DNA from: an uncultured Clostridia bacterium
GTDB lineage: Bacteria; Bacillota; Clostridia; Oscillospirales; Oscillospiraceae
Length of the DNA stretch: 7,827 nucleotides
NCBI GenBank assembly: GCA_945946745.1
Contig: CAMEWZ010000073.1
Span: 1 to 7,827 of the forward strand
Direction: 5' to 3'
The number at the start of each line of letters is the position of its first letter. Within the stretch, counting starts at the first letter, position 1. Position numbers and translations under genes: made by a program. Of the stretch, positions 1 to 5,557 are shown in pieces. The notes under the pieces were generated by a model. That model was not told the DNA's origin and did not search any database. It saw only the letters and a program-made list of their open reading frames with translations.

Positions 1-155
1 TTGGCAATTATTTTGACACATTGAAATGGAATCCTTAAGTTGATGACATTGCCCAAAGGGGGAGCCAAGCGTACTTCGTCCGTTAAAGCATAACAGCTGA
101 GTAAAACCGATAAGCACATTACAGAATTCTCCCGAACCGGGCACGGCGCCTCCCC
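1..155. other. AT-richer left flank without an identifiable gene
   Basis: By direct count the first 120 bases are about 41% G+C, clearly below the GC-rich genes that follow. No convincing ORF, RNA gene or terminator was found. On the plus strand one frame is open from the window edge and ends at a TAA at 36-38, giving the short tail NYFDTLKWNP; this could be the last residues of a gene lying to the left, but ten residues cannot identify it. A loose inverted match (TTGGCAAT at 1-8 against ATTGCCCAA at 48-56, one base bulged) is too weak to call a transposon end. The composition shift is compatible with an acquired segment or a normal intergenic region. Confidence 0.4.
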
Positions 156-887
156 TTAGCGAAACATGGCGGCTGTTTCCATCCAAACATCGATATTCGC
201 CTTTCTCGCCTGGGCGCACAGATCCTTTTTTTGCAGGGTGTATTCCCGGCCGTCCTTGATGAAATGGGTTCCGCACTGGCGGAAGGAAAAGCTGACCGAC
301 CTGCGGATGCACTGTTCCCGCAGATCCAGCACCCAGTCATAGTCCAGCGGCCGCGCGAAGCGGTCGGATTCTCCTCCCGCAACCACCAGCTCCACCCCAT
401 CCAGGTACTGCTCCAGCCGGATGGGAGAGAGCATGGGCTGGCAAATAATATTCTTGTGCCGGATGGGAAGCCGGGAAAAAATAGGCAGCCGTTCCTCTGC
501 CCGGCGCTGGTTTTCCACCGTGCAGCCCACGACCACATTGTCCCATCCGTCCCCCCAGTCCTCCGGCACACAGGCAGCGAAGCGCTCAATCCGTTTCGTA
601 AGGAACAAAAAGGTGCAGTCCTGGCGCTGGCGAATCATGTCCCAGCAGTCGCCGCGCCACGCGTCCGCCTCCGGCAGGAGAAAGTCCGTGGAAAAGCCCA
701 GGTAAACCAGCCCGGGCTTCATCCGGTATTCTCCGCTGTTCTTCCGGGCGATGGGAGCGTCAAAACTGTCCGTCTTTTCGATCCGGCCAGTGTCCACGCC
801 CCGTTTGGCGTCGCCTTTATGGATGTAGCAAAACCGGCAGCCCTCGCTGTACCGGTGGCAGCCCCGCCAGGGATTCCACATTGCCAT
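156..887 (-). CDS. DUF5131 family protein (phage Gp37/Gp68-like), iron-sulfur/radical SAM-like
   Basis: A protein of 243 residues. The N-terminus reads WNPWRGCHRYSEGCRFCY, with cysteines 10, 17 and 20 spaced C-x6-C-x2-C, the hallmark of the DUF5131 (Gp37/Gp68) family, whose cysteine cluster resembles that of radical SAM proteins. Other family blocks follow in order: FLFLTKR (93-99), VGCTVENQ (120-127), CQPMLSPI (149-156), AGGESDRFARP (170-180) and FRQCGTHF near the C-terminus. The biochemical reaction of the family is not established to my knowledge. I chose the ATG at 885-887 because GGGGAGGAAAG lies just upstream; an upstream in-frame start at 1061 would run through the preceding maturase gene and has no such site. 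The gene starts 14 bp after the maturase stop, so it is the last gene of the operon. Although the family is common in phages, no other phage gene is nearby. Confident on family, not on function. Confidence 0.85.
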   Translation of the reverse strand: MAMWNPWRGCHRYSEGCRFCYIHKGDAKRGVDTGRIEKTDSFDAPIARKNSGEYRMKPGLVYLGFSTDFLLPEADAWRGDCWDMIRQRQDCTFLFLTKRIERFAACVPEDWGDGWDNVVVGCTVENQRRAEERLPIFSRLPIRHKNIICQPMLSPIRLEQYLDGVELVVAGGESDRFARPLDYDWVLDLREQCIRRSVSFSFRQCGTHFIKDGREYTLQKKDLCAQARKANIDVWMETAAMFR

Positions 888-901
888 TTTCTTTCCTCCC
901 C

Positions 902-2005
902 TTACCGCCGCTGCTGGCGGGCGATTTGCTGCAAGGCGCCCCCGGCGCTGTCCAGAAACGCCCGGTAGCCGCAGAAGGTATCCCGCCCGGTGCACAGAAT
1001 CTCCCGCTGCATACGCTTGCAGCCGCCGCCGCAGAAATGCCGGTAAGGGCAGCTCCCGCAAAGCTGCGGCAGGGGCTCCCGGCGCTGGGCGGGGGAATTC
1101 CGGGCATTGGTCAGCAGCTGCTCCAGAGAATCCTCCAAAATGCTGCCAATCCGGTAGGCATCCAGGCAGTAAAAATCGCAGGGATAGACACTGCCGTCAG
1201 ACTCTACCACCAGCTGCGGCTGGCAATACCCTTGAATGCCGCAGGCCGTTGGCACACCGTAGGCCATCAGATTCACCACATCGTCAAACAGCTTGACGCT
1301 CCGGTACTGCCCCCGGCGGTAATCCGCCAGCCAGAGGGGAAACAGCTGGGTATAGAACTGGGCAAACCGCTGGGGGGTCAAGGCATAGGGGTTGGCTCCC
1401 GGCGTATCCAGCCCGTCCAGGCAGGGGGTAAACTGCACATAGCGGATGTCCAGCTCCTGGAGCGTTTTCCACACCTTCTGGGGATGCCGGGCCACCTGCC
1501 GGGTCAGCGTACACAGCACGTTATATTCCACCCGATGCCGGTTCAGCAGCGTCAGCGCGACCAGGCAGCGCCGGTACGTGCCCTTTCCCTGGGCATCCAC
1601 CCGGGCGTCATCCTGGCACTGGGGCAGCAAGTCCAGGGAAACCCCCACCAGGAACCGGTTTTCCGCCAGGAAGCGGCACCAATCCTCGTCCAGCAAGGTC
1701 GCGTTGGTTTGCAGCGCGTAGCTGACCTGGATCTGAGGATCCCAGGCGGATACCTCCGCCACAAATTCCCGGAACCAGGATAGCCCCGCAAGGGTCGGCT
1801 CACCGCCCTGGAACGCGAACTGAAGCCGGTCTCCCGGGGCAAGCTGTCCGCGCAAATGGCGCAGCATGGCCCGGGCCTTTTCCACCGGCATCACGCCGTA
1901 GGAGCGGACATCCCGCAGACCGGCAATATCCGCGTAAAAGCAATACCGGCACCTCAAATTGCACAGCGAGGACGCGGGCTTCAGCATAATCGACAGCTGC
2001 TTCAT
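902..2005 (-). CDS. Radical SAM/SPASM enzyme, anaerobic sulfatase-maturase type
   Basis: A protein of 367 residues, close to the usual 370 for anaerobic sulfatase-maturating enzymes (anSME), which oxidise an active-site Cys or Ser of sulfatases to formylglycine in the cytoplasm. The S-adenosylmethionine [4Fe-4S] motif is CNLRCRYC with cysteines 15, 19 and 22, followed by FQGGEPT (66-71). The SPASM domain has C255-x5-C261-x14-C276, then DGSVYPCDFY with Asp277 next to C276, then C316-x2-C319-x5-C325-x3-C329 and C345. This set can fill two auxiliary [4Fe-4S] clusters, and Asp277 corresponds to the residue I recall as catalytic in the Clostridium perfringens enzyme. All key residues are present, so the enzyme should be active. 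The start codon overlaps the stop of the deformylase-like gene by 4 bp (ATGA), implying translational coupling. No sulfatase is encoded in the window; the substrate may be elsewhere or a different protein or peptide, since SPASM enzymes also modify peptides. Confidence 0.88.
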   Translation of the reverse strand: MKQLSIMLKPASSLCNLRCRYCFYADIAGLRDVRSYGVMPVEKARAMLRHLRGQLAPGDRLQFAFQGGEPTLAGLSWFREFVAEVSAWDPQIQVSYALQTNATLLDEDWCRFLAENRFLVGVSLDLLPQCQDDARVDAQGKGTYRRCLVALTLLNRHRVEYNVLCTLTRQVARHPQKVWKTLQELDIRYVQFTPCLDGLDTPGANPYALTPQRFAQFYTQLFPLWLADYRRGQYRSVKLFDDVVNLMAYGVPTACGIQGYCQPQLVVESDGSVYPCDFYCLDAYRIGSILEDSLEQLLTNARNSPAQRREPLPQLCGSCPYRHFCGGGCKRMQREILCTGRDTFCGYRAFLDSAGGALQQIARQQRR

Positions 2006-2415
2006 ATCAGCACCCCATTGCAGTGGTCGATTTCATGCTGGATGATCTGCGCCGTCCAGCCGGTGAAGGTTTTCAGCCTGGTTTGCAGCTCCAATGTCTG
2101 GTAGCGCACCTTGATTTTCCGGTAGCGCAGGGTTACTCTCGGCCCGCCCAGCACCGACAGGCAAGCTTCCTCCGTTTCATAGGCCTCGGCTTGCTTCACA
2201 ATTTCCGGGTTGAGCATCACCATCCACGTGCCCTCGCAATCGAAGGCGATGATCCGCTTGGGAACCCCGATCATATTCGCCGCCATCCCCACGCAGGTTT
2301 CCCGATGGGCTTGCAGCGTGTCCAGCAAATCCCGGGCTACCTGGAAATCCGCCTGGGTGGCCGGTTCGCAGGCCCGGGCCAAAAAAATAGGGTCATGGGT
2401 CAGTTCTCTTACCAT
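2002..2415 (-). CDS. Peptide deformylase-like protein, short, non-canonical motif 1
   Basis: A protein of 137 residues related to peptide deformylase (PDF), the metalloenzyme that removes the formyl group from nascent protein N-termini. Motif 2 is EACLS (83-87, normally EGCLS) and motif 3 is QHEIDH (126-131), so the metal ligands Cys85, His127 and His131 and the catalytic Glu128 are all present. Motif 1, normally GxGxAAxQ, reads CVGMAANM (41-48): the first Gly is Cys and the Gln that stabilises the oxyanion is Met48. The protein ends six residues after HEIDH and lacks the C-terminal helix of full PDFs (usually 150-190 residues). I recall similar short GMAANMIG proteins annotated as PDF in Clostridia, so it is probably a natural subfamily, not a fragment. 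The start is set by GGAAAGGGAG upstream of the ATG at 2413-2415. It lies 21 bp after xdhC and overlaps the maturase by 4 bp. Either an unusual deformylase or a metal hydrolase of changed specificity. Confidence 0.85.
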   Translation of the reverse strand: MVRELTHDPIFLARACEPATQADFQVARDLLDTLQAHRETCVGMAANMIGVPKRIIAFDCEGTWMVMLNPEIVKQAEAYETEEACLSVLGGPRVTLRYRKIKVRYQTLELQTRLKTFTGWTAQIIQHEIDHCNGVLI

Positions 2416-2436
2416 TTTCTCTCCCTTTCCGCCGTG

Positions 2437-3429
2437 TTACCGGCTGTTTCGCCCGGCTCTGTGCTGAATCAGCTGGGCCGCGATGGAAATGGCGATTTCC
2501 GCCGGTGTTTCCGCCTGGATGCCAAGGCCGATGGGGGTGGTCACCTGCTCCAGCTCCGCCTCCGTCAGACCGTATTCCTCCTTCAGCGCCTTGCGCACAC
2601 CCGCGGCCTTGTGCCTGCTTCCGATGACGCCGCAGTAGCAGGGGTGGCACCGCAGCACCTGGGCCTGCACCACGGTATCCCCCGCATGGCCCCGGGTCAT
2701 GACGCAGACATAGTCCTCCCCGCCGATGGTCAAGAAATCCGCGATCCGGTGAAAATCCCCCAGAATCACCTGCTCCGCCCCAGGGAACAGGGCCTTGTCC
2801 GCAAATTCCGGCCGGTCATCCATCACCACGCAGCGAAACCCCACATGGGCCAGCACCGGCACCAGCTCCTGGGCCACATGCCCGCCGCCGAAAACATAGA
2901 CCCTTCCGCCGGATACCAGCTGCTCTACATACCATTCCCGGCCCGCCGCCTCCACCCGGTGGGGCTGGCGGGTCAGGTATGGCGCCCAAGCGGCGTTTTC
3001 CTTGTCCGCCAAGAACAGCCTGCCCCCATCAGACAGCTCGGAAACCAGCCAGGTTTCCATTCCCTGGGCAAACCGTTCCTCCGCCGCGTCCGCCAGGGCC
3101 AGCAGCGCCGGATCCCCGGCTGGCAGGTAGTGGAAAAACACGTGGCACGCGCCGCCGCAGATCATCCCCAAATGCTCCACGTCCTCCCGGGTCAGAGAAA
3201 AATCGTGGCCCCGGGAGCTTTTCTCCGCCAAAACCGTCTGGGCCAGCTGCTGGCAGCGGTATTCCACCGCGCCCCCGCCGATGGTGCCCCGCAGCCGTCC
3301 GGACTGTCCCACCAGCATCCGCGCCCCCGCCCCCCGGGGGGTGGCGCCGGAGGAGGCGGTAACCGTCACCATCACCAGATCTTCTCCCGCCAAAAGGCGC
3401 TGTTTCATCACGCGCAGCATTTCACGCAT
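2437..3429 (-). CDS. xdhC: XdhC family molybdenum-hydroxylase accessory protein
   Basis: A protein of 330 residues with the two-domain build of XdhC/CoxI proteins. These bind molybdenum cofactor and help deliver its sulfurated form to xanthine-dehydrogenase-type enzymes in the cytoplasm. The N-terminal domain has SSGATPRGAGARMLV (26-40), GGGAVE (51-56) and a cysteine pair in MICGGAC (89-95). The C-terminal Rossmann-like domain has VFGGGHVAQEL (179-189), MDDRPEFA (203-210), VMTRGHAGD (243-251), GVIGSRHK (267-274) and ETPAEIA (307-313). I chose the ATG at 3427-3429 because GGGAGGA sits 7 bases upstream; longer in-frame starts (to 3543) would cover the promoter and lack a site. It is the first gene of a leftward group of four and has its own promoter-like sequence. 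The target molybdoenzyme is not in the window; the divergent MoCF-domain gene supports a molybdenum-hydroxylase role. Family assignment is firm, exact partner unknown. Confidence 0.92.
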   Translation of the reverse strand: MREMLRVMKQRLLAGEDLVMVTVTASSGATPRGAGARMLVGQSGRLRGTIGGGAVEYRCQQLAQTVLAEKSSRGHDFSLTREDVEHLGMICGGACHVFFHYLPAGDPALLALADAAEERFAQGMETWLVSELSDGGRLFLADKENAAWAPYLTRQPHRVEAAGREWYVEQLVSGGRVYVFGGGHVAQELVPVLAHVGFRCVVMDDRPEFADKALFPGAEQVILGDFHRIADFLTIGGEDYVCVMTRGHAGDTVVQAQVLRCHPCYCGVIGSRHKAAGVRKALKEEYGLTEAELEQVTTPIGLGIQAETPAEIAISIAAQLIQHRAGRNSR

Positions 3430-3515
3430 CGCAAATTCCTCCCATAGCAGCCTGTTCTCCGGAATCTCATCCGTTTCCCTTTCCACCGGCACAAACCATC
3501 GGTCTTCCGGGAAAT

Positions 3516-3544
3516 ATAATACCGCAGAAAGGCAAAAATGCAAA
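3516..3544 (-). promoter_or_regulatory. Sigma-A-type promoter for the xdhC operon
   Basis: On the minus strand TTTGCA (3539-3544, 4 of 6 consensus) is followed after 17 bases by TATTAT (3516-3521, 5 of 6). The start of transcription would fall near 3509, leaving a leader of about 80 bases to the xdhC ATG. It lies in the 147 bp gap between the regulator stop and xdhC, which holds no gene and no obvious terminator, so read-through from the regulator is also possible. Predicted by eye only. Confidence 0.5.
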
Positions 3545-3576
3545 CCAAAAATCGAATGCGCCCAAGCCTCGCCAAA

Positions 3577-4278
3577 CTACGGCCCGTTCTGCCCCCTGTC
3601 CCCTGCCTCCGGAGGACGCATTCCGGTGAGGGAAAAGCAGTTTTTGTGATAGGTCAATAGCCCCTCCTGCTCCATGCGGCTCAATTCGTGGGACAGGGCG
3701 CTGCGGTTGACGCACAGGAACGCCGCCAGCTCCTCTCGGGTAAAGGGAATGGCAAAGGCGCTTTTTTGCAGACGGCGGGACTGCATGGTCAGATATGTCC
3801 AAATCCGTTCCCGCAGCCCCTTTTGGGACAGGATCGCCAGGCGGTATTCCTTCTTCATATTTTCATTGGAAACCCAAGTCAGCAGACGCATCCCCACAGC
3901 CTGCTGCCAGACGCCCTCCAGCTGCCCCGGCCCGGTCAGCAATTCCGCCGGGAAATACAGCACCCGGACAGGCGCTGCCGCCAGGGCATAGTAGGGGGCT
4001 ATCCGGCTGCGCGTGAAGATCAGATCCGCGCCCAGAAGCGCCCCAACGGTCAATGCGGACATCAAGCTGTAATTTCCTTCCCGAAAAATGTGCAGGATGT
4101 GAATTTTCCCAGACAGCACAATGCCAAACCGGTTCACCGTTTGCTGCTGCTCAATCAGAAACGCGCCCTTCCGAAATTCCTGTAGCTGACAGCAGGGCAT
4201 GACCTCCTGCCGGATCACCTCGTCGGGAAGGTCGGAAAACAATTCCGCTTTGCGCAAAGCGTTCCACATCGTGTCCAT
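3577..4278 (-). CDS. Crp/Fnr family transcriptional regulator
   Basis: A DNA-binding regulator of 233 residues. Residues 15-115 form a cyclic-nucleotide-binding-type beta-barrel (ending in VRVLYFP, 104-110), residues about 120-165 the dimer helix, and 178-210 a Crp-type winged helix-turn-helix: PFTREELAAFLCVNRSALS followed by the helix HELSRMEQEGLL. The phosphate-binding cassette of cAMP receptors (a GE...R-S/T-A pattern) is not recognisable in 79-101, and no Fnr-like cysteine cluster is seen, only a Cys29-Cys30 pair, so the signal is unknown and probably not cAMP. I chose the ATG at 4276-4278 because AAAGGGAGA lies 8 bases upstream; the longer in-frame ORF would read through the promoter region into the divergent gene. 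It is the first leftward gene, divergent from the molybdopterin-binding gene and upstream of xdhC. Local control of the molybdenum genes and of itself is inferred from the operator between the two genes. Confidence 0.88.
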   Translation of the reverse strand: MDTMWNALRKAELFSDLPDEVIRQEVMPCCQLQEFRKGAFLIEQQQTVNRFGIVLSGKIHILHIFREGNYSLMSALTVGALLGADLIFTRSRIAPYYALAAAPVRVLYFPAELLTGPGQLEGVWQQAVGMRLLTWVSNENMKKEYRLAILSQKGLRERIWTYLTMQSRRLQKSAFAIPFTREELAAFLCVNRSALSHELSRMEQEGLLTYHKNCFSLTGMRPPEAGDRGQNGP

Positions 4279-4311
4279 ACGGTTCGTCTCCCTTTCCGGT
4301 TGATGGATACC

Positions 4312-4340
4312 ATCATACCACAAAAATGTTGGTAGAACAA
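4312..4340 (-). promoter_or_regulatory. Promoter of the Crp/Fnr regulator gene
   Basis: On the minus strand the -10 is TATGAT (4312-4317, 5 of 6), preceded by TGG to give an extended -10. After a 17-base spacer comes a weak -35, TTGTTC (4335-4340, 3 of 6). Transcription would start near 4305, giving a leader of about 27 bases holding the ribosome binding site. The palindrome at 4326-4343 covers the -35 and part of the spacer, a position expected to block RNA polymerase. Confidence 0.5.
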
Positions 4341-4364
4341 CATACTTTTCTTCTTTTGTGGTAT
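4315..4364. repeat. 11-bp perfect inverted repeat flanking the operator
   Basis: ATACCACAAAA at 4315-4325 is the exact reverse complement of TTTTGTGGTAT at 4354-4364, with 28 bases between. Each arm contains TGGTAT, so each supplies most of the extended -10 element of one divergent promoter. The repeat may reflect only these two matched promoters, or be a further protein site. The inner palindrome lies just inside the left arm, not at the centre. Confidence 0.6.
4326..4343. promoter_or_regulatory. Putative Crp/Fnr-family operator, TGTTG-N6-CAACA
   Basis: The sequence ATGTTG GTAGAA CAACAT is a perfect palindrome with 6-bp arms and a 6-base centre. Crp-family dimers bind half-sites of this spacing (TGTGA-N6-TCACA for Crp, TGTCG-N6-CGACA for CooA), and the regulator gene starts 48 bases away. 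The centre at 4334.5 lies about 40 bases before the estimated start of the rightward transcript, near the usual -41.5 activating position, but inside the leftward core promoter. Binding is an inference from geometry and location. Confidence 0.6.
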
Positions 4365-4367
4365 ATC
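4359..4367 (+). promoter_or_regulatory. Extended -10 of the molybdopterin-binding gene promoter
   Basis: TGG followed by TATATC (4362-4367, 4 of 6) forms an extended -10 element. The matching -35 position (4339-4344, AACATA) is poor, as is common for promoters that need an activator. Transcription would begin near 4374, leaving a leader of about 74 bases. The palindrome at 4326-4343 sits where an activator would replace the -35 contact. Confidence 0.4.
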
Positions 4368-4447
4368 TTGAAAAGGCTTTACAAAGCAGGGCGGCCCCAG
4401 GCGGTGACGGCTTCCCTGCTGCTGATAAAAGAAATGAGGAAACAACG

Positions 4448-5464
4448 ATGAAAAAGATCAACGTCCAGGATGCCATTGGCAGGAAACTGTGCCACGATAT
4501 CACCGAGATGAACGATGGCTTCAAAGGCGTCGCCTTCCCGCGGGGCCACATGATCCAGGAGGAGGATGTGGAGCATTTGAAAAACATCGGCAAACGCCAC
4601 GTCTACGTCTGGGAGGAAAACGCCGGAGAAATCCACGAAGACGACTGCGCCAGGCGCTTAGCCGCCATGGCGCCTGTGACCGGCGCGCACTACACCGGGC
4701 CTTCCGAGGGCAAGGTGCTGCTGATCGCTGACCAGCGCGGGCTGTTCCGGGTGAACCGGCGGCTGCTGGAAACAATCGATTCCTTTGGCGATATCACCAT
4801 CTGCACCCTGCCCGACCACTATCCCGTGGAAGCCGGGGCGCGGCTCGCCTCCATGCGCATTGTCCCCCTGGTGACACAGGAGGCGCAGATTCTCCAGGCG
4901 GAGCGGCTGTGCGCGGAGGAAACGCTCCTGAAGCTGCTGCCCTACCAGCCCCGGAAGATCGGCGTGGTCATCACCGGCTCCGAGGTCTATTCCGGGCGCA
5001 TTCCGGATCAATTCGAGCCGGTTGTCCGGGGGAAGATGCAGCAGTATCCCAGTGAAATTCTGGGGGTTACCATCTGTGACGACGATCTGGACGGGATCGT
5101 CGCCGCGGCCAAGGCCCATCTGGAACGGGGGGCGGATTTTCTGATCTTCACCGGCGGCATGAGCGTAGACCCGGATGATCTGACCCCCACCGCCATCCGC
5201 CAGCTGGGCGCGGAGATCGTCACCTACGGTGTCCCAGCCCAGCCCGGCAACATGACGCTGGTGGCTTATCTGGGGGATGTGCCCATTCTGGGCGTTCCCG
5301 GCGCGGCCATCAAGCTGCCCACCACCATTTTTGACGTGCTCCTGCCCCAGATTTTCGCCGGAGAGAAGATCACCAAGGAGGAACTGACCAATTTGGCCGA
5401 CGGCGGCCTGTGCCAGATGTGCAAAGCCTGCCACTGGCCCAACTGCACCTTCGGACGGTACTGA
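4448..5464 (+). CDS. MoCF-domain molybdopterin-binding protein with C-terminal cysteine motif
   Basis: A protein of 338 residues. Residues about 168-305 form a MoCF_biosynth domain as in MoeA/MogA, which bind molybdopterin and insert molybdate: TGSEVYSGRIPDQF (176-189), FTGGMSVDPDDLTPTA (234-249), PAQPGNM (263-269) and GVPGAAIKLP (282-291). The N-terminal part, with RGHMIQEEDVEHLKNIGKRHVYV (32-54), resembles a MoeA N-terminal segment, but the protein is shorter than true MoeA (about 400). The last 20 residues hold C322-x2-C325-x2-C328-x4-C333, which could bind an iron-sulfur cluster or zinc. The start is set by GAGGA seven bases before the ATG; a longer in-frame start at 4358 would begin within the promoter. 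It is divergent from the Crp/Fnr gene, so co-regulation with the xdhC side is likely. It may be a molybdenum-cofactor carrier or insertase for a molybdenum hydroxylase encoded elsewhere. Domain call firm, exact role inferred. Confidence 0.88.
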   Translation: MKKINVQDAIGRKLCHDITEMNDGFKGVAFPRGHMIQEEDVEHLKNIGKRHVYVWEENAGEIHEDDCARRLAAMAPVTGAHYTGPSEGKVLLIADQRGLFRVNRRLLETIDSFGDITICTLPDHYPVEAGARLASMRIVPLVTQEAQILQAERLCAEETLLKLLPYQPRKIGVVITGSEVYSGRIPDQFEPVVRGKMQQYPSEILGVTICDDDLDGIVAAAKAHLERGADFLIFTGGMSVDPDDLTPTAIRQLGAEIVTYGVPAQPGNMTLVAYLGDVPILGVPGAAIKLPTTIFDVLLPQIFAGEKITKEELTNLADGGLCQMCKACHWPNCTFGRY

Positions 5465-5482
5465 CCGAAAGGGGAATTTTTT

Positions 5483-5497
5483 CGCAATGGGATTGCG
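5483..5497. promoter_or_regulatory. CGCAAT-GGG-ATTGCG palindrome over a -35 box
   Basis: A perfect 6-bp inverted repeat around a 3-base centre, lying between the molybdopterin-binding gene and the small gene that follows. Its right arm covers most of the -35 hexamer proposed for that gene, as an operator would. As an RNA hairpin the 3-base loop is tight and no T-run follows on the plus strand, so it does not look like a terminator. The protein that would bind it is unknown. Confidence 0.4.
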
Positions 5498-5521
5498 CCG
5501 GGCCTTGGCATCTGCTACAAT
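5493..5521 (+). promoter_or_regulatory. Promoter upstream of the small unknown gene
   Basis: TTGCGC (5493-5498, 3 of 6) and TACAAT (5516-5521, 5 of 6) are separated by exactly 17 bases. Transcription would start near 5528, about 30 bases before the ATG, with the ribosome binding site inside this leader. This suggests the gene can be expressed apart from the molybdopterin-binding gene upstream. Confidence 0.5.
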
Positions 5522-5557
5522 AACAGCAGCAATTTGGAAACGGAAGGAGTCTTTGTC

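Noticed and set aside
1..56. TTGGCAAT / ATTGCCCAA as inverted repeats of an insertion sequence
   Set aside because: Short and imperfect, no transposase is visible, and no target duplication can be identified.
131..141. CCCG-AAC-CGGG palindrome just after the DUF5131 stop as a terminator
   Set aside because: Only four pairs around a 3-base loop and no T-run on the minus strand, so it does not qualify as a terminator.
881..1783. Plus-strand open frame (300 codons) opposite the radical SAM gene
   Set aside because: Low-complexity Ala/Gly/Gln-rich product with no motif; the opposite strand has a full set of radical SAM and SPASM residues.
2023..3447. Long plus-strand open frame (474 codons) opposite the deformylase-like and xdhC genes
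   Set aside because: The product is rich in Pro, His, Arg and Gln without domain logic, while the minus strand encodes clear conserved families with good ribosome binding sites. Long antisense frames are expected in GC-rich DNA.
5466..5484. CGAAA...TTTCG pairing with T-run after the molybdopterin-binding gene as a terminator
   Set aside because: Only five mostly A/T pairs, and the T-run falls within the loop and stem instead of after it.
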